Shown in pieces: positions 32,775 through 45,426 of a DNA stretch of 64,000 nucleotides (positions are counted from its first letter, which is position 1; each line of letters begins with the position of its first letter). The position numbers and the translations under genes were made by a program. Below the pieces are notes generated by a model. That model was not told the origin of the DNA, made no database searches, and saw only the letters and a program-made list of their open reading frames with translations. Source of the DNA: Echeneis naucrates (Eukaryota; Chordata; Actinopteri; Carangiformes; Echeneidae); assembly GCF_900963305.1 (NCBI RefSeq), contig NC_042518.1, forward strand, positions 11,298,486 to 11,362,485, written 5' to 3'.

Positions 32775-33776
32775 GTTAAACTGTGTGTCCACTGTCCTCT
32801 GTCTTCCTCTCTGCAGTCAGATAAGTAGAGGTGGAAGACATCTGAGTTTTGCATGGACTCCTCCTCACAGGGAGCAGAGAGGTGGACTGGACTGTGACTC
32901 CACTTTGTGTTTTGTTAAATTATTGAGGAGAATTTGGTGATGACAACTGTGAAGTCATTCATTTGAAGGTTTTACAAACAATGTGTTTGAATCTTGTCCA
33001 TGAAAATATCAGTCACAGTGTTTTCTCCTCAGCAGCTTCTGGCTACATTGTAAAATGATATTTTGTTTGGAGGTCATAGACGTGAAGTCACTTTCAACAT
33101 TCTCACAGTTTATCAATTTTTCTGATTTTTCTATGAAGAAGAAACATTATTTTTCAGTTATTAATATCATTGTGAAGACAGCTAGAAAGAACTAAAGCTG
33201 TTGATACTGTCATTAATGATGACTCTGTACATTGATCACAGAGAAACTGAACTTACATCCAACAACTCAATCAAATCAATATTGAAATACACCTTTTGGT
33301 AAATGAAATGCATTGTCATTGTTATTATTAGATAATTATGACAATTGATATTTCCATTTTCCAACATCATTACAGTAAAAATTAAATCCTTGTAACTTCT
33401 GATTGTAAGTTTATTCTATTAAAGACTTTGTGATTCATAATACGTTTCGTTTACGTGAGATTTAATCCGAAATGAATTTAATAAAGGAAAAGTGTTTACA
33501 CACACCCACACACACACACACCCTAAAAAATGTATGATTTTGGGGCAAAATATACCAAATAATAATCTTCTATGGTCTAATATTATAATTAATAACATAA
33601 TTCAGATGATCAGCTCATATTCTGTATGAATGACTTTCTATTCAGTCAGTTCTTCTCAGTGAGCTGGTGTGAAACCATCAGTGGTCTGAGGGCTCCTCCT
33701 CTGGTGGCTTCATGTATCAAGTGTTCAGGCACTGAGGGCTTTTTGTTCAGGTCTACTGATGCTTTGTGTTATTGTG

Positions 33777-34200
33777 AGTGTCTGGCACAGTAATACACAG
33801 CAGAGTCTTCAGGCTGCAGATTCTGTCCATTTAGAGTCACTCTGTTGTTGGAAGAGTCTAAGTCGATGCTGAACTTGTTCTTCAGTGAATCTTTGTAGTA
33901 TGAGGTGCTGCCTGCTCTCATTCCAATCCACTCCAGTCCTTTCCCTGCAGGTTGTCTGATCCAAGCTGTGTAGTAGCCACTAACAGAATAAGAGACCTGA
34001 CAGGTGATGGTCAGACGTTGACCTGGCTGAACAGTCTCAGAGTCTGGCTGTGTCAACTGTTCACACTTCACACCTGTTAAAGAGGAAGAAAATCATTTTG
34101 TTTTTCATGAATTCCAAACACAGAAATGTTGAGTGAGACAAATCCAGAGAGACTCACAGGATCCAGCTGCCAACAGCAGCAGCAGAGCTACAGAAAACAT
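33777..34200 (-). CDS. IGHV: IgH variable segment B4 (type B VH, intact)
   Basis: Exon 1 is 34158-34200, exon 2 33777-34073 (297 nt). CDR1 is YSVSGYYTA and CDR2 MRAGSTSYY. The exon-2 protein equals B6 except that it ends CARH. The RSS at 33738-33776 is CACAATA type. The octamer-like ATGCAAAC is at 34287-34294 with the B TATA box below it. Stretch 34295-34609 is B flank without a visible gene. Confidence 0.94.
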
Positions 34201-34609
34201 GGTTTATGGTGAAAGTGATGAGCTGTGAACTCCACTGACAGTCTAATGGGAAGTTTTTATAGCTGAGGAACAAGGAAGGTCCCTGAGTTTGCATAGAACC
34301 AAACATATCTGGAAGTAGGAGGATGATATCATGAAAGAAGGTTCTATAAATAAAATTATTTTATGTGCAGAATAAAAAAAAAAAATCCAGTGAATAATGT
34401 GATTTTACTTCAGACTGAATTGTAACATTTTCAAATTGTCCATGTTAACTTTTCCATCTGTAAATACGACAGAAATCATTCTGTATCACAAGCTTTGTCA
34501 TCTGACTGAAGAATAAATCAATCATGAGCTTGTGTAAGTTGGAAAACTTGTAAGTCACCAAAAATTATTTCCAAAAACGTGTAAATGATGATTTAATGGT
34601 GATGATGTG

Positions 34610-34790
34610 CACTCATGGAAACAAAAGGAACAAATGTGATGTGTTTTTCAGTCCAGGGCTGAAGTGTCAGTCAGCTGGGATCAATAACAACAGCAGATAT
34701 CAGTGTTTCCTTTTAGGTCCAAAAGACACAGAAAATTGTCACTGCCTGACCTCTAGTGGTTTGAAAACACAAACTCCAACATCATTATGA
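34610..34790 (-). repeat. Conserved B-gene upstream block, copy 4
   Basis: Same block as at 12331; CTCF-like motif at 34747-34759. Confidence 0.6.
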
Positions 34791-34919
34791 ACTGAGCCAT
34801 GAATAACTTTTAATGTGACATCATTTCCACATAATCTAAATATTGACACTATTTAACGCAGTTTTTTTCATTCTTCTATTATAATTATTTTATTTGTATT
34901 AGTAAAATAAATATATTTT

Positions 34920-35992
34920 TATGTTATTTTTACTTGGAGATGCCAGCTGTGATTGGCTCCAGCAGCCACCACACCCTGATGGAGAATGGGTTGAAAACTG
35001 TCGTAGGAACACTGTTCAGGTTGCAGGAACGTGTCGGCCTGTGAACGTCCCCCCACAGAACTGGGTCAGCTCCTCGGTCACATGTTGGTTCCTGAAGTCT
35101 GTTTTGCCCCAAAGCCCCTTTATGGCACGGTCTGAAGCAGCTGCTGTTTTGTCTTTGGCTTGTTGTATTTTAACTTTGATAGCACTGAACTGTTTTAGAT
35201 TGAACCAACTGCTTTGTTTTCTTGACATCAACTGTGTCCTTTGGTATCATTTATTCCAGATTGTTTATTCTCTTTAGTGCAGATATCAGCTCAGCCCGAC
35301 CACGGTGGTATCATCTGCAAACTTGATGATGCTGTTTGAGAGATGGGTCGGGGAGCAGTCATGTGTGTAAAGAGCAAACAGGAGGGGGCTCAATACACAT
35401 CCTTGAGGGGAGCTGGTGCTGAGTGTGATGGTGGAGGAGAGGTTGGGGCCAAGTTTCACGGACTGTGGGCGGTCTGTGAGGAAGTCCTTGATCTACAGGC
35501 AGATGGGGCACCGGGGTGATGTGATTGAATGCTGAGCTGAAGTCCAAGAAGAGCTCCCCAGGTGCTCCAGGTGGCTCAGCGCAGTGTGGAGCGCTATGGT
35601 GATAGCATCCTCTGTGTAGGCAAACTGGTGGGGGTCCAGAGTGGGAGGCAGACAGGCCCTGATGTGTTGAGAGATCAGTCTTTCAAAGCACTTCATGACC
35701 ACAGGTGTAAGTGCAACTGTAGTCATTGATGCTCTCCACTGCTGACTTCTTGGGGACGGGGATGATGGTGGAGGCTTTGAGGCAGGGTGGGATGAAAGCC
35801 TGCGACAGGGACAGGTTGAAGATGCTGTTGAAAACTCCAGCCAGTTGGTCGACACACGCTCTGAGTACCTTACCAGGTACGCCATCGCCATCCTTCTTGT
35901 CTCCCACAGCCTTCCTTGGTTGCTGTGCAGAGCAGACTCCACCTTCTTATTGAGGACATGTAACCCATTTCTACCATCCATTTATTGTCTTG
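34920..35992 (-). mobile_element. L2-like LINE block, copy 3
   Basis: Third near-identical copy of 12665-13735; the reverse transcriptase part is 35285-35992. Here the codon above the unrecognised GLWGKTDF peptide is TCA and the frame runs on upstream, unlike copies 1 and 2. Shared flanking DNA continues to the orphan RSS. Confidence 0.8.
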
Positions 35993-36465
35993 GAGTGTTC
36001 TGTTTATTTTGCCTTATGCCTATTTTCCTGAAATTTTAGATTCTTATATTGTAATAAAGCTGACATATTTGCTCCAGGGAATGCAAAACACCTTTATTCG
36101 TGGCAGAGACATCCACCTTGGGCTAGAGAGAGGGGGCCAGCACAGCAGCCACACACACTTCGGCACTACAATGACCAGATGGAGTATTTGGGTGTTTTTC
36201 ATACAAGTGGCTCATATATGCACCTGTAACCTCGGCCATGAAATTTCAATGCTCATTGTAGTTTCTCTGTTCTGGAGCTCTTTGGATGACTTTATCTTCT
36301 CTTTATCAAGAGAACAACAGGCCTAACCTTTAGTTGTGTAGCTGGTCATATTTTTAACTCCATCTTATGGACATCATGAATAAGTCAGTCTTTTGTTTGG
36401 AAAATGAAAGCTTTTTTTTTTTTTTTTGAATGATCTGTCACTTCAGAACATGAAATAAGGGAGGG

Positions 36466-36529
36466 AAGTTTTGTACAGCTGATCAACCAGCTCCAGTCAC
36501 TGTGAGTCTCTGGCACAATAATAAACAGC
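36466..36529 (-). pseudogene. Orphan RSS with a 25-bp VH stub, copy 3
   Basis: The heptamer CACAGTG is at 36498-36504, the spacer is intact, and nonamer ACAAAACTT is at 36466-36474. The V stub is 36505-36529. Identical in design to the copies at 14215 and 28661. Confidence 0.85.
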
Positions 36530-37740
36530 TCTGCTGAGAATGACATCTGGAAATTGCAAAATGACATTGAAATTAATCAACTAATTTGTGAGAGTCTGCT
36601 TCAACACACACAAAAATCATCAAGTCCAAGTACAGATCAACAATGACTGATGACCACCTTTTAACCAGCTGCTACAGTCCTGACTACAGAAACTAGCTTC
36701 CTCCTCCCAGTGCCTGGTCTCCCACTAAGGTAGGAAGTGGTTTCTTTTTTCCAAACTGTGAGATCTACCAGTTTGGTATCTGGTTTATTTTTCTGTTTGG
36801 TTCATATTAAGGTCAGTTACAGTTATGGCTCCCAATGCAGACTGCCAATTGTATGTGTGTGTGTGTGTGTGTGTGACAGAGAGAGAAGCAGAGAAAGTGG
36901 GTTTGTGTTACAGCGGCCTATGCAGACTGGTTTGTGTGTGTTTGTTTGAGAGAGGAGGGAGGGTTTGTGATGTGATGATGTCAAATGGTTATGGGACAGT
37001 GTTGTGAGGTTAGTTACTGCAGGCTGGAAACGATGTGTGGGGGTTTGTCATGTTGAAACTGGACTGGTAGATCTCTGGAGGCTGGCTACTTGAAAAGTTG
37101 ATCTTGGGCCAAAAAAGGTTGGGCACCCCGCAGTACAGGAAGCATCCCTCCACAGAGGAGGAGGCCTCAGACATCTTTATTTACTCATCTCATTTAGTTA
37201 ATGAAAACACCATCATCTTATTGACAATTTGACTTTGCAGCTGGTTGACAGTCTGCACTTTTACATTTTTCGAAAATGCAAATTATGTTTTTTGAAGCCA
37301 AAGAGACACCTGGAGCTTTGACAAGAAATGAACTACTTAGGAAATGAAACCTGTACGAGGATATGCAAAAGATGAACCACTGAGTTCAACAGAAAAATAT
37401 TTTTATTTTTTTATGTAAAAGTGAAAAATGTGTCTGTTCAGAAAGATGGTTTTTATATTCATCAATGCTCAGAAATTATTTCCAATAGTTTCACTTTAGT
37501 TTTCTGACGAGATTCGTCATCTGTGAACTCACCATTTTAAAGTGCAGTTGTTCTTTGTAGTCTAGTGATTATTTTGAGGTAAATTCAGAAGGTTGGTGAA
37601 GTTCAATGACTCAAAAAAAATCTGAGGCTGGAAAAAATGATTAAAATATCACTGAATCATAGTTGAACTATTTACAGTGAGGTTGTCGTATGAGGACTGA
37701 AGGTTTTTGTACAGCTGATCAACCAGCTCCAGTCACTGTG

Positions 37741-38171
37741 AGTCTCTGGCACAATAATAAACAGCAGAGTCTTCAGTCTTCAGACCGTCCATCTGCAGAT
37801 ACAGCTGCTGTTTGCTGTCGTCTCTGGAGATGGTGAACCGGCCCTGGACTGACTGAGAGTAATATTTGCTGCCACCATTGCTAATCCAGGCGATCCACTC
37901 CAGTCCTTTTCCAGGTGCCTGTCTGATCCAGGCCATGTAGTTGCTGCTGAATGTGAATCCAGAGGCTGAACAGGTCAGTCTGTGGGATTCTCCAGGTCTT
38001 TTAACTGCTGGTTCAGATTCTGTCAGAGTCTGACCATCAACACCTGTAGAAAGAAAAAGATCATAGAGTCAGCTGTTTGAAGCTGCTACCATTTCAAACT
38101 AAGAATCAGAGAAACTCTTGACCTGCCCAGCAGAGAGTTAACAGCAGCAGTCCTGTCCTGTAGTCCATCAT
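37741..38171 (-). CDS. IGHV: IgH variable segment A10 (type A VH, intact)
   Basis: Exon 1 is 38123-38171, exon 2 37741-38043 (303 nt). CDR1 is GFTFSSNY and CDR2 WISNGGSK. It is a recent duplicate of A8, but its 3' flank matches that of A4, so the flank and gene have different nearest relatives. The RSS at 37702-37740 is standard; the octamer-like element is at 38244-38251. Confidence 0.95.
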
Positions 38172-39144
38172 GTTAAACTGTGTGTCCACTGTCCTCTGTC
38201 TTCCTCTCTGCAGTCAGATAAGTAGAGGTGGAAGACATCTGAGTTTTGCATGGACTCCTCCTCACAGGGAGCAGAGAGGTGGACTGGACTGGACCATAAC
38301 CTGGAGAGTATTAATCCCCACTGAGAGAAAAGTGTTCGATGTTGTGACTTGAACATTGTTTCTTTCGACAAAAAACACATTTGTCTCATAACATTCGACA
38401 TGGTGTTGAAATGAATATCAAAACATTTTCTCTCTTTACTGTAATTGTGTTGATTAATCATGACTTAACTCACTTTTGATTCCACATCATTTAAAGATTT
38501 CTTTCTTTCTTACTCTGTAGGAACGTAATTCATTTCTGTAGTTTATTCTCACTAATTAGATCCTTGTGCTGTTAATAACGTTAATTGTTTTTACAGACTT
38601 CATACGTTTGTTTTTTTTAATAAATTTTCATTCCTGTATGTGTGTGATTTGTTGTTGATTTGTTCATTTGTTTCTATACAATGACATAAAAGAAACAAAA
38701 ATATGTTGTCTGAGGGGTTTTGCTTTTATTTATTTGCTCGTCAACAGAAATATTTCATTATTTTAAAACTGACTGATTTTCGTTTGTGGAAATACATGCA
38801 ATGAAATATTAGTGATTACGATATCAAAATATTCAAATTGAAAATAATGCACCAAATCATACCACCTACATCAAAGCACTTTATATACAGAGCAAGTGCA
38901 GACCAAACTCTTTATGGATTTGATAAAGAGACCCAACATATCCCTCCAAGAGCAAGCACTGCAAACATTACAGTGTATTATTCACTGTTATGACTGTTTA
39001 AGACTGTTTCCCTCTTTACTGTCACAGTGAGCTGGTGTGAAACCATCAGTGGTCTGAGGGCTCCTCCTCTGGTGGCTTCATGTATCAAGTGTTCAGGCAC
39101 TGAGGGCTTTTTGTTCAGGTCTACTGATGCTTTGTGTTATTGTG

Positions 39145-39556
39145 AGTCTCTGGCACAGTAATACACAGCAGAGTCTTCAGGCTGCAGATTCTGTCCATTT
39201 AGAGTCACTCTCTTGTTGGAAGAGTCTAAGTGGATGCTGAACTTGTTCTTCAGTGAATCTTTGACATCTTCATCCCTACTCATCCACTCCAGTCCTTTCC
39301 CTGCAGGTTGTCTGATCCAATGTGTGTAGTAGCTGCTGAGAGAATAAGAGACCTGACAGGTGATGGTCAGACGTTGACCTGGCTGAACAGTCTCAGAGTC
39401 TGGCTGTGTCAACTGTTCACACTTCACACCTGTTAAAGAGGAAGAAAATCATTTTGTTTTTCATCAATTCCAAACACAGAAATGTTGAGTGAGACAAATC
39501 CAGAGAGACTCACAGGATCCAGCTGCCAACAGCAGCAGCAGAGCTACAGAAAACAT
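39145..39556 (-). CDS. IGHV: IgH variable segment B5 (type B VH, intact, short CDR2)
   Basis: Exon 1 is 39514-39556, exon 2 39145-39429 (285 nt). CDR1 is YSLSSYYTH; the short CDR2 region reads MSRDEDVKDSLKNKF; FR3 has SIHLDSSNKR. The RSS at 39106-39144 is CACAATA type; the octamer-like element is at 39643-39650. Confidence 0.94.
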
Positions 39557-39966
39557 GGTTTATGGTGAAAGTGATGAGCTGTGAACTCCACTGACAGTCT
39601 GATGGGAAGTTTTTATAGCTGAGGAACAAGGAAGGTCCCTGAGTTTGCATAGAACCAAACATATCTGGAAGTAGGAGGATGATATCATGAAAGAAGCTTC
39701 CACAAATAAAATTATTTTATGTGCAGAATAAAAATATTTCCAGTGAATGAGGTCATTTTGTTTCAGACTGAATTGTAACATTTTAAAATTGTCCACATTA
39801 ACTTTTCCATGTGAAAATATAACATAAATCATTCTGTATCACAAGCTTTGTCATCTGACTGAAGAATAAATCAATCATGAGTTTTTGTAAGTTGGAAAAC
39901 TTGTAAGTCACTAAAAATTATTTCCAAAAACTTGAATGTAAATGATGATTTAATGGTGATGATGTG

Positions 39967-40147
39967 CACTCATGGAAACAAAAGGAACAAATGTGATGTG
40001 TTTTTCAGTCCAGGGCTGAAGTGTCAGTCAGCTGGGATCAATAACAACAGCAGATATCAGTGTTTCCTTTTAGGTCCAAAAGACACAGAAAATTGTCACT
40101 GCCTGACCTCTAGTGGTTTGAAAACACAAACTCCAACATCATCATGA
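39967..40147 (-). repeat. Conserved B-gene upstream block, copy 5
   Basis: Same block as at 12331; CTCF-like motif at 40104-40116. Confidence 0.6.
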
Positions 40148-40304
40148 ACTGAGCCATGAATAACTTTTAATGTGACATCATTTCCAGGCATAAGTTTGTA
40201 TTTCCACATAATCAAAATATTGACGCTATTTAACGCAGTTTTTTTCATTCTTCTATTATTATTATTTTATTTGTATTGGTAAAATAAATATATTTTTATT
40301 TTAT

Positions 40305-40540
40305 TTTTACTTGGAGATGCCAGCTGTGATTGGCTCCAGCAGCCACCACACCCTGATGGAGAAGGGGTTGAAAACTGTCGTAGGAACACTGTTCAGGTTG
40401 CAGGAACGTGTCGGCCTGTGAACGTCCCCCCACAGAACTGGGTCAGCTCCTCGGTCACATGTTGGTTCCTGAAGTCTGTTTTGCCCCAAAGCCCCTTTAT
40501 GGCACGGTCTGAAGCAGCTGCTGTTTTGTCTTTGGCTTGT
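40305..40540. repeat. L2-block left composite only, cut by LINE-B
   Basis: Matches the first 230 bp of the L2-like blocks, including the GLWGKTDF reading frame, then switches at about 40541 to the 3' end of LINE-B. The reverse transcriptase part of the L2 block is missing here. Confidence 0.75.
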
Positions 40541-42238
40541 TTATTTGTTATTAGGATCCCCATTAGTTGTCCACCAAGGTAGCAACTAGTCTTCATTGGG
40601 TCCGTCACCACAATAAATACATACAAAGTATAAAATAAAATAATATATACAAGAAACAGTCAACACTAAAATATAATGAAGAGGGGAAATAGTAACAATA
40701 AAACAATAATATACTCTCAATCGGAAACTTTAAGAGACATTCAAAAAGAAGTGTTAACAAAAAAAAGTTCTTAGAATGATTTTAAATCATCTGACATTGT
40801 GAGCCCTTTTTGCAACAGAAGGCAATCTGTTCCACTGACCAGCAGCTCTATACAACGCTGTCCTCTGCATTGTGCAGGTTCTAGCTGCTGGAACAATGAT
40901 GTGGTCAGTGGCTTGTTGCCTTGTGGAATAACTGTGCCTTTCATGGACATACATAGATCTAGAATACAAGGGCTCAGGCTTCATCCTTTTACAGATATTA
41001 GAAGAAAAGATGAGAAGATTTTTCAATAATCTTTTCTCAACATGTAGCCAAGAGAGAGTTTGATGCATATAGTCAATGCTGGTCCATGATGGACAGCGAA
41101 GGGCCGGTCGCACAGCTTTGTTCTGCAATATTTAAAGCTTATCAATATGTTTCTTTGGAGCACAGGACCATATGGCTGAACAATAATCAAGACGAGATAA
41201 TACTAATAACGGTATAACTTGTTGAATTGAAAAGTCGGTCATAAAGTAGGCGCATCTTCTAATAACAGAAACAGCCCTACCCATTTTGGTCACTATTGTC
41301 GTAAAAGTAAAAAAAAAAAAAAAACAATATAGAGGACCAAGGCAACTACCCTGTGGAACACCATAATCTAGTCTGATCGTATTAAACTGCCATTGAAATA
41401 CACAGACTGAAATCTGTTAGTTAAATAACTCTTCATCCATCTAAGAGCACAACCTGTAAACCCATGTGCAGACAGTTTCTCCAGCAGTACACCATGATCT
41501 ATCAAATCAAAGGCTGTGATAAAATCTAAAAAGACCGTACCAACATACTTTTGTGCATCAATTTGAAACAGCCAATCATCAGTCATTTGCACCAATATAG
41601 TGGAGGTAGAATGACTATCTGTGTAGGCATGCTGAAAATCAGAACTAAGGTTAATATTTGTAAAATATTTCAAAATTTGAACAAATATAATTTTTTCCAT
41701 GATTTTACTGAGAACAGGTAACATACTGATCAGTCTACTGTTGGAGCCACTAAAAGCCAGCTTACTATTTTTAGGTGGGGGTATAACCTTTGCCAATTTC
41801 CAAGCTTCTGGAAATAAACACTCCTTTAAGCTCAAATTGAATATATGACAGACAGGCTCAGCAATATATTCCATCATAGTAGATAATAATTTTCCATCAA
41901 CAAAATCTGAACCCAACTGCTTGTAATTTTTTACAAAACTCAAGATTTTTCACTTCTTGATGTTATTTAGAATGAAATGAGAAGGTGCAGTTTTTATGTT
42001 TCATTATTCATTATATTCATTATATTGAATCAGTTCCATTGAGTTGTTACTATCACTGGCAAACTAGGTCTGTTCAATATATTTTGTATTATTTGGTTCA
42101 CTTTGTCAATAAAAAAGTCATTGAAATAATTGGCTATTTCAACCGGCTTAGTTAAAAAATTTCCACCAATTTCAATAATAGCGGAATCATTATTTAGAGA
42201 TCTTCCCCATATGTTGTTAAACACTTGCCGGAGTTGTT
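40541..42238 (-). mobile_element. LINE-B, longest copy
   Basis: Non-LTR retrotransposon remnant read on the minus strand. Upstream part at 42030-42224 (IANYFNDFFIDKVNQII); reverse transcriptase finger and palm at 41368-41943, with VIPPPKNSKLAFSGSN, ISMLPVLSKIMEK, TVFLDFITAFDLIDHG and SYLTNRFQSVYFNG; C-terminal region at 40787-41128 with YSTRQQATDHIIVPAARTC and ALYRAAGQWNRLPSVAK. The stretch that should carry the ADD box is missing between 41128 and 41368, so it is inactive. No endonuclease is present. Confidence 0.82.
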
Positions 42239-42420
42239 TGTGGGTGTGTGTGTATAATTATGTGTAAAGTGATATTTTTATGACATTATAACATTTTTTT
42301 CACAACACTTTTTACAAATTAAAATGAAAGCTCATGTATTTTTAATGATCCGTCACTTCAGAACATGAAATAAGGGAGGAAGGTTTTTGTACAGCTGATC
42401 AACCAGCTCCAGTCACTGTG

Positions 42421-42854
42421 AGTCTCTGGCACAATAATAAACAGCAGAGTCTTCAGTCTTCAGACCGTCCATCTGCAGATACAGCTGCTGTTTGCTGTCG
42501 TCTCTGGAGATGGTGAACCGGCCCTGGACTGACTGAGAGTAATATTTGTAGCTGCCACCAGTGCTAATGGTTGCGATCCACTCCAGTCCTTTTCCAGGAG
42601 CCTGTCTGATCCAGCCCATGTAGTAGCCGCTGAATGAGAATCCAGAGGCTGAACAGGTCAGTCTGTGGGATTCTCCAGGTCTTTTAACTGCTGGTTCAGA
42701 TTCTGTCAGAGTCTGACCATCAACACCTGTAGAAAGAAAAAGATCATAGAGTCAGCTGTTTGAAGCTGCTACCATTTCAAACTAAGAATCAGAGAAACTC
42801 TTGACCTGCCCAGCAGAGAGTTAACAGCAGCAGTCCTGTCCTGTAGTCCATCAT
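42421..42854 (-). CDS. IGHV: IgH variable segment A11 (type A VH, intact)
   Basis: Exon 1 is 42806-42854, exon 2 42421-42726 (306 nt). CDR1 is GFSFSGYY and CDR2 [11 protein letters not shown]3 has SRDDSK. The RSS at 42382-42420 is standard; the octamer-like element is at 42927-42934. LINE-B ends about 140 bp beyond its RSS. Confidence 0.95.
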
Positions 42855-43831
42855 GTTAAACTGTGTGTCCACTGTCCTCTGTCTTCCTCTCTGCAGTCAG
42901 ATAAGTAGAGGTGGAAGACATCTGAGTTTTGCATGGACTCCTCCTCACAGGGAGCAGAGAGGTGGACTGGACTGTGACTCCACTTTGTGTTTTGTTAAAT
43001 TAATGAGGAGAATTTGGTGATGACAACTTTGAAGTCATTCATTTGACGGTTTCACAAACAATGTGTTTGAATCTTGTCCATGAAAATATCAGTCACAGTG
43101 TTTTCTCCTCAGCACCTTCTGGTTACATTGTAAAATGACATTTTGTTTAGAGGTCATACAAGTGAAGTCACTTTCATCATTTTAAAAATTGTAAGAGTTT
43201 ATTCATTACTTTGACTTTTGATGAAGAAGAAACATTATTTTTCAGTTATTAAAATCATTGTGAGGACGACCAGAAAGAACTAAAGCTGTTGATACTGTCA
43301 TGAATGATGAATCTGTACATTGATCACAGAGAAACTGAACTTATATCCAACAACTCAATCAAATCAATAATGAAATAGACATTTTGGAAAATTAAATAAA
43401 TTGTCATTGTTCTTATTTGATAATTATTTATTTAATAATTAATATTTCCATGTTTAATTATAGAAAATGTTTTTCCAACAGCTTTACAAAAAATAAATTG
43501 TAACTTCTGATTGTAACTTTATTCTATAAAATAATATGTCATTAATATTAATTTGAGATTTCATCTGAAATGGATTTAATAAAAAAAAAGTTGACACAAA
43601 CAAACACACCCTGAAAAATGTATGATTTTGGTGCTAAATATACCAAATAATGATTCCTCAATGGTCTAATAATATGATTAATAACAGACTTCCTATTCAG
43701 TCAGTTGTTCTCAGTGAGCTGGTGTGAAACCATCAGTGGTCTGAGGGCTCCTCCTCTGGTGGCTTCATGTATCAAGTGTTCAGGCACTGAGGGCTTTTTG
43801 TTCAGGTCTACTGATGCTTTGTGTTATTGTG

Positions 43832-44279
43832 AGTCTCTGGCACAGTAATACACAGCAGAGTCTTCAGGCTGCAGATTCTGTCCTGTTATCGTAACTCTTC
43901 CAGCAGAAGTGTCTCTGCTGTAGCTGAACTTGTTCTTCAGGGCTTCATTTTGATAAAAGCCTCCTCCTCCATACTGATGACAAATCCAGTCCATCGGCTT
44001 TCCTTCACGCTGTCTGATCCAACCTGTTCCGTAGCTGTTATCAGTCAGAGAATAACCAGAGACCTGACAGGTGATGGTCAAAGACTGTCCAGGCTGAACA
44101 ACCTTTGAGTCTGGCTGGATGAGATCAATACTGTACACACCTGTGGAAACAGAAATCAGCATTATCTCCATCAGTCATCTGAATGTTGACTGTTTCTAAA
44201 GTGTTTATTAGTGTGAATCCACTGAAAGCTCCTCACAGGATCCAGCTGCCAGCAGCTGTATCAGAAGCACAGAGAACAT
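43832..44279 (-). CDS. IGHV: IgH variable segment C3 (type C VH, intact)
   Basis: Exon 1 is 44237-44279, exon 2 43832-44140 (309 nt). CDR1 is GYSLTDNSYGTG and CDR2 CHQYGGGGFYQ; FR3 is FSYSRDTSAGRVTITG. The encoded V domain is identical to C4, more than 10 kb away. The RSS at 43793-43831 is CACAATA type; the octamer ATGCAAAT is at 44368-44375. Confidence 0.94.
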
Positions 44280-44992
44280 GGTTGATGTTGAAGCTGAACT
44301 GATGTGAGCTCTTCTGTCCTCTCACTGACACACAGACACACACTTCACTTCTTTATGAGGAACCTTCATTTGCATGTTGCTGAATATTAAAGTTTCTTCT
44401 TTGTGAAAACTGATGTAGATCATATATAGAGGAAGAAGTCGTGTGTTTCCTGCAGATAGCTGAAGCTTTTTTGGTCGTACATAAAGCTCATTAAAGATCT
44501 CTTCAGATGACGTAGACCAGCTGAGTTCTTAGTTATTCAGGTTTCCATTTTTAGATCTATTTCTGAGAATAAATGAACCAACACAAAGTTTGTTGTTGTT
44601 GTATCAAATCTTACATTGGAAACAGTTTTTACATCAAATGTACAAACTTAAAGCTTAAAACTTTTCACTGAGAGGTCTTAAACTCTGATGGTTAAAATAT
44701 AATTTCATTACAGAGACAGAGGCCAGAAGGTCAAAGGTTAAAATATAAAATATAGTTCAATTCAATACTATTGTTGGAGGTTGTTGTTGTTCTAGTGAAT
44801 CCCATCAGAGTAAAGAATGAATATTAATATTTCTACGTTGTCTTTGTGAAACTGTGTTATTTTGTATAAATTATACTTTCTGCATGTTTAATTACACTGA
44901 GAATGGTTTCAGCAGAGTGTTGTATTGACTTTGTCGTTTCTGTGATCATGGAAGGTTTTTGTACAGCTGATCAACCAGCTCCAGTCACTGTG

Positions 44993-45426
44993 AGTCTCTG
45001 GCACAATAATAAACAGCAGAGTCTTCAGTCTTCAGACGGTCCATCTGCAGATACAGCTGCTGTTTGCTGTTGTCTCTGGAGATGGTGAACCGGCCCTGGA
45101 CTGACTGAGAGTAAGATTTGCTGCTGCCATCAGTGTTTATCCAGGCGATCCACTCCAGTCCTTTTCCAGGAGCCTGTCTGATCCAGCCCATGTAGTAGCT
45201 GCTGAATGAGAATCCAGAGGCTGAACAGGTCAGTCTGTGGGATTCTCCAGGTCTTTTAACTGCTGGTTCAGATTCTGTCAGAGTCTGACCATCAACACCT
45301 GTAGAAAGAAAAAGATCATAGAGTCAGCTGTTTGAAGCTGCTACCATTTCAAACTAAGAATCAGAGAAACTCTTGACCTGCCCAGCAGAGAGTTAACAGC
45401 AGCAGTCCTGTCCTGTAGTCCATCAT
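44993..45426 (-). CDS. IGHV: IgH variable segment A12 (type A VH, intact)
   Basis: Exon 1 is 45378-45426, exon 2 44993-45298 (306 nt). CDR1 is GFSFSSYY and CDR2 [12 protein letters not shown]3 has MDRLKTED. The RSS at 44954-44992 is standard; the octamer-like element is at 45499-45506. Confidence 0.95.
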
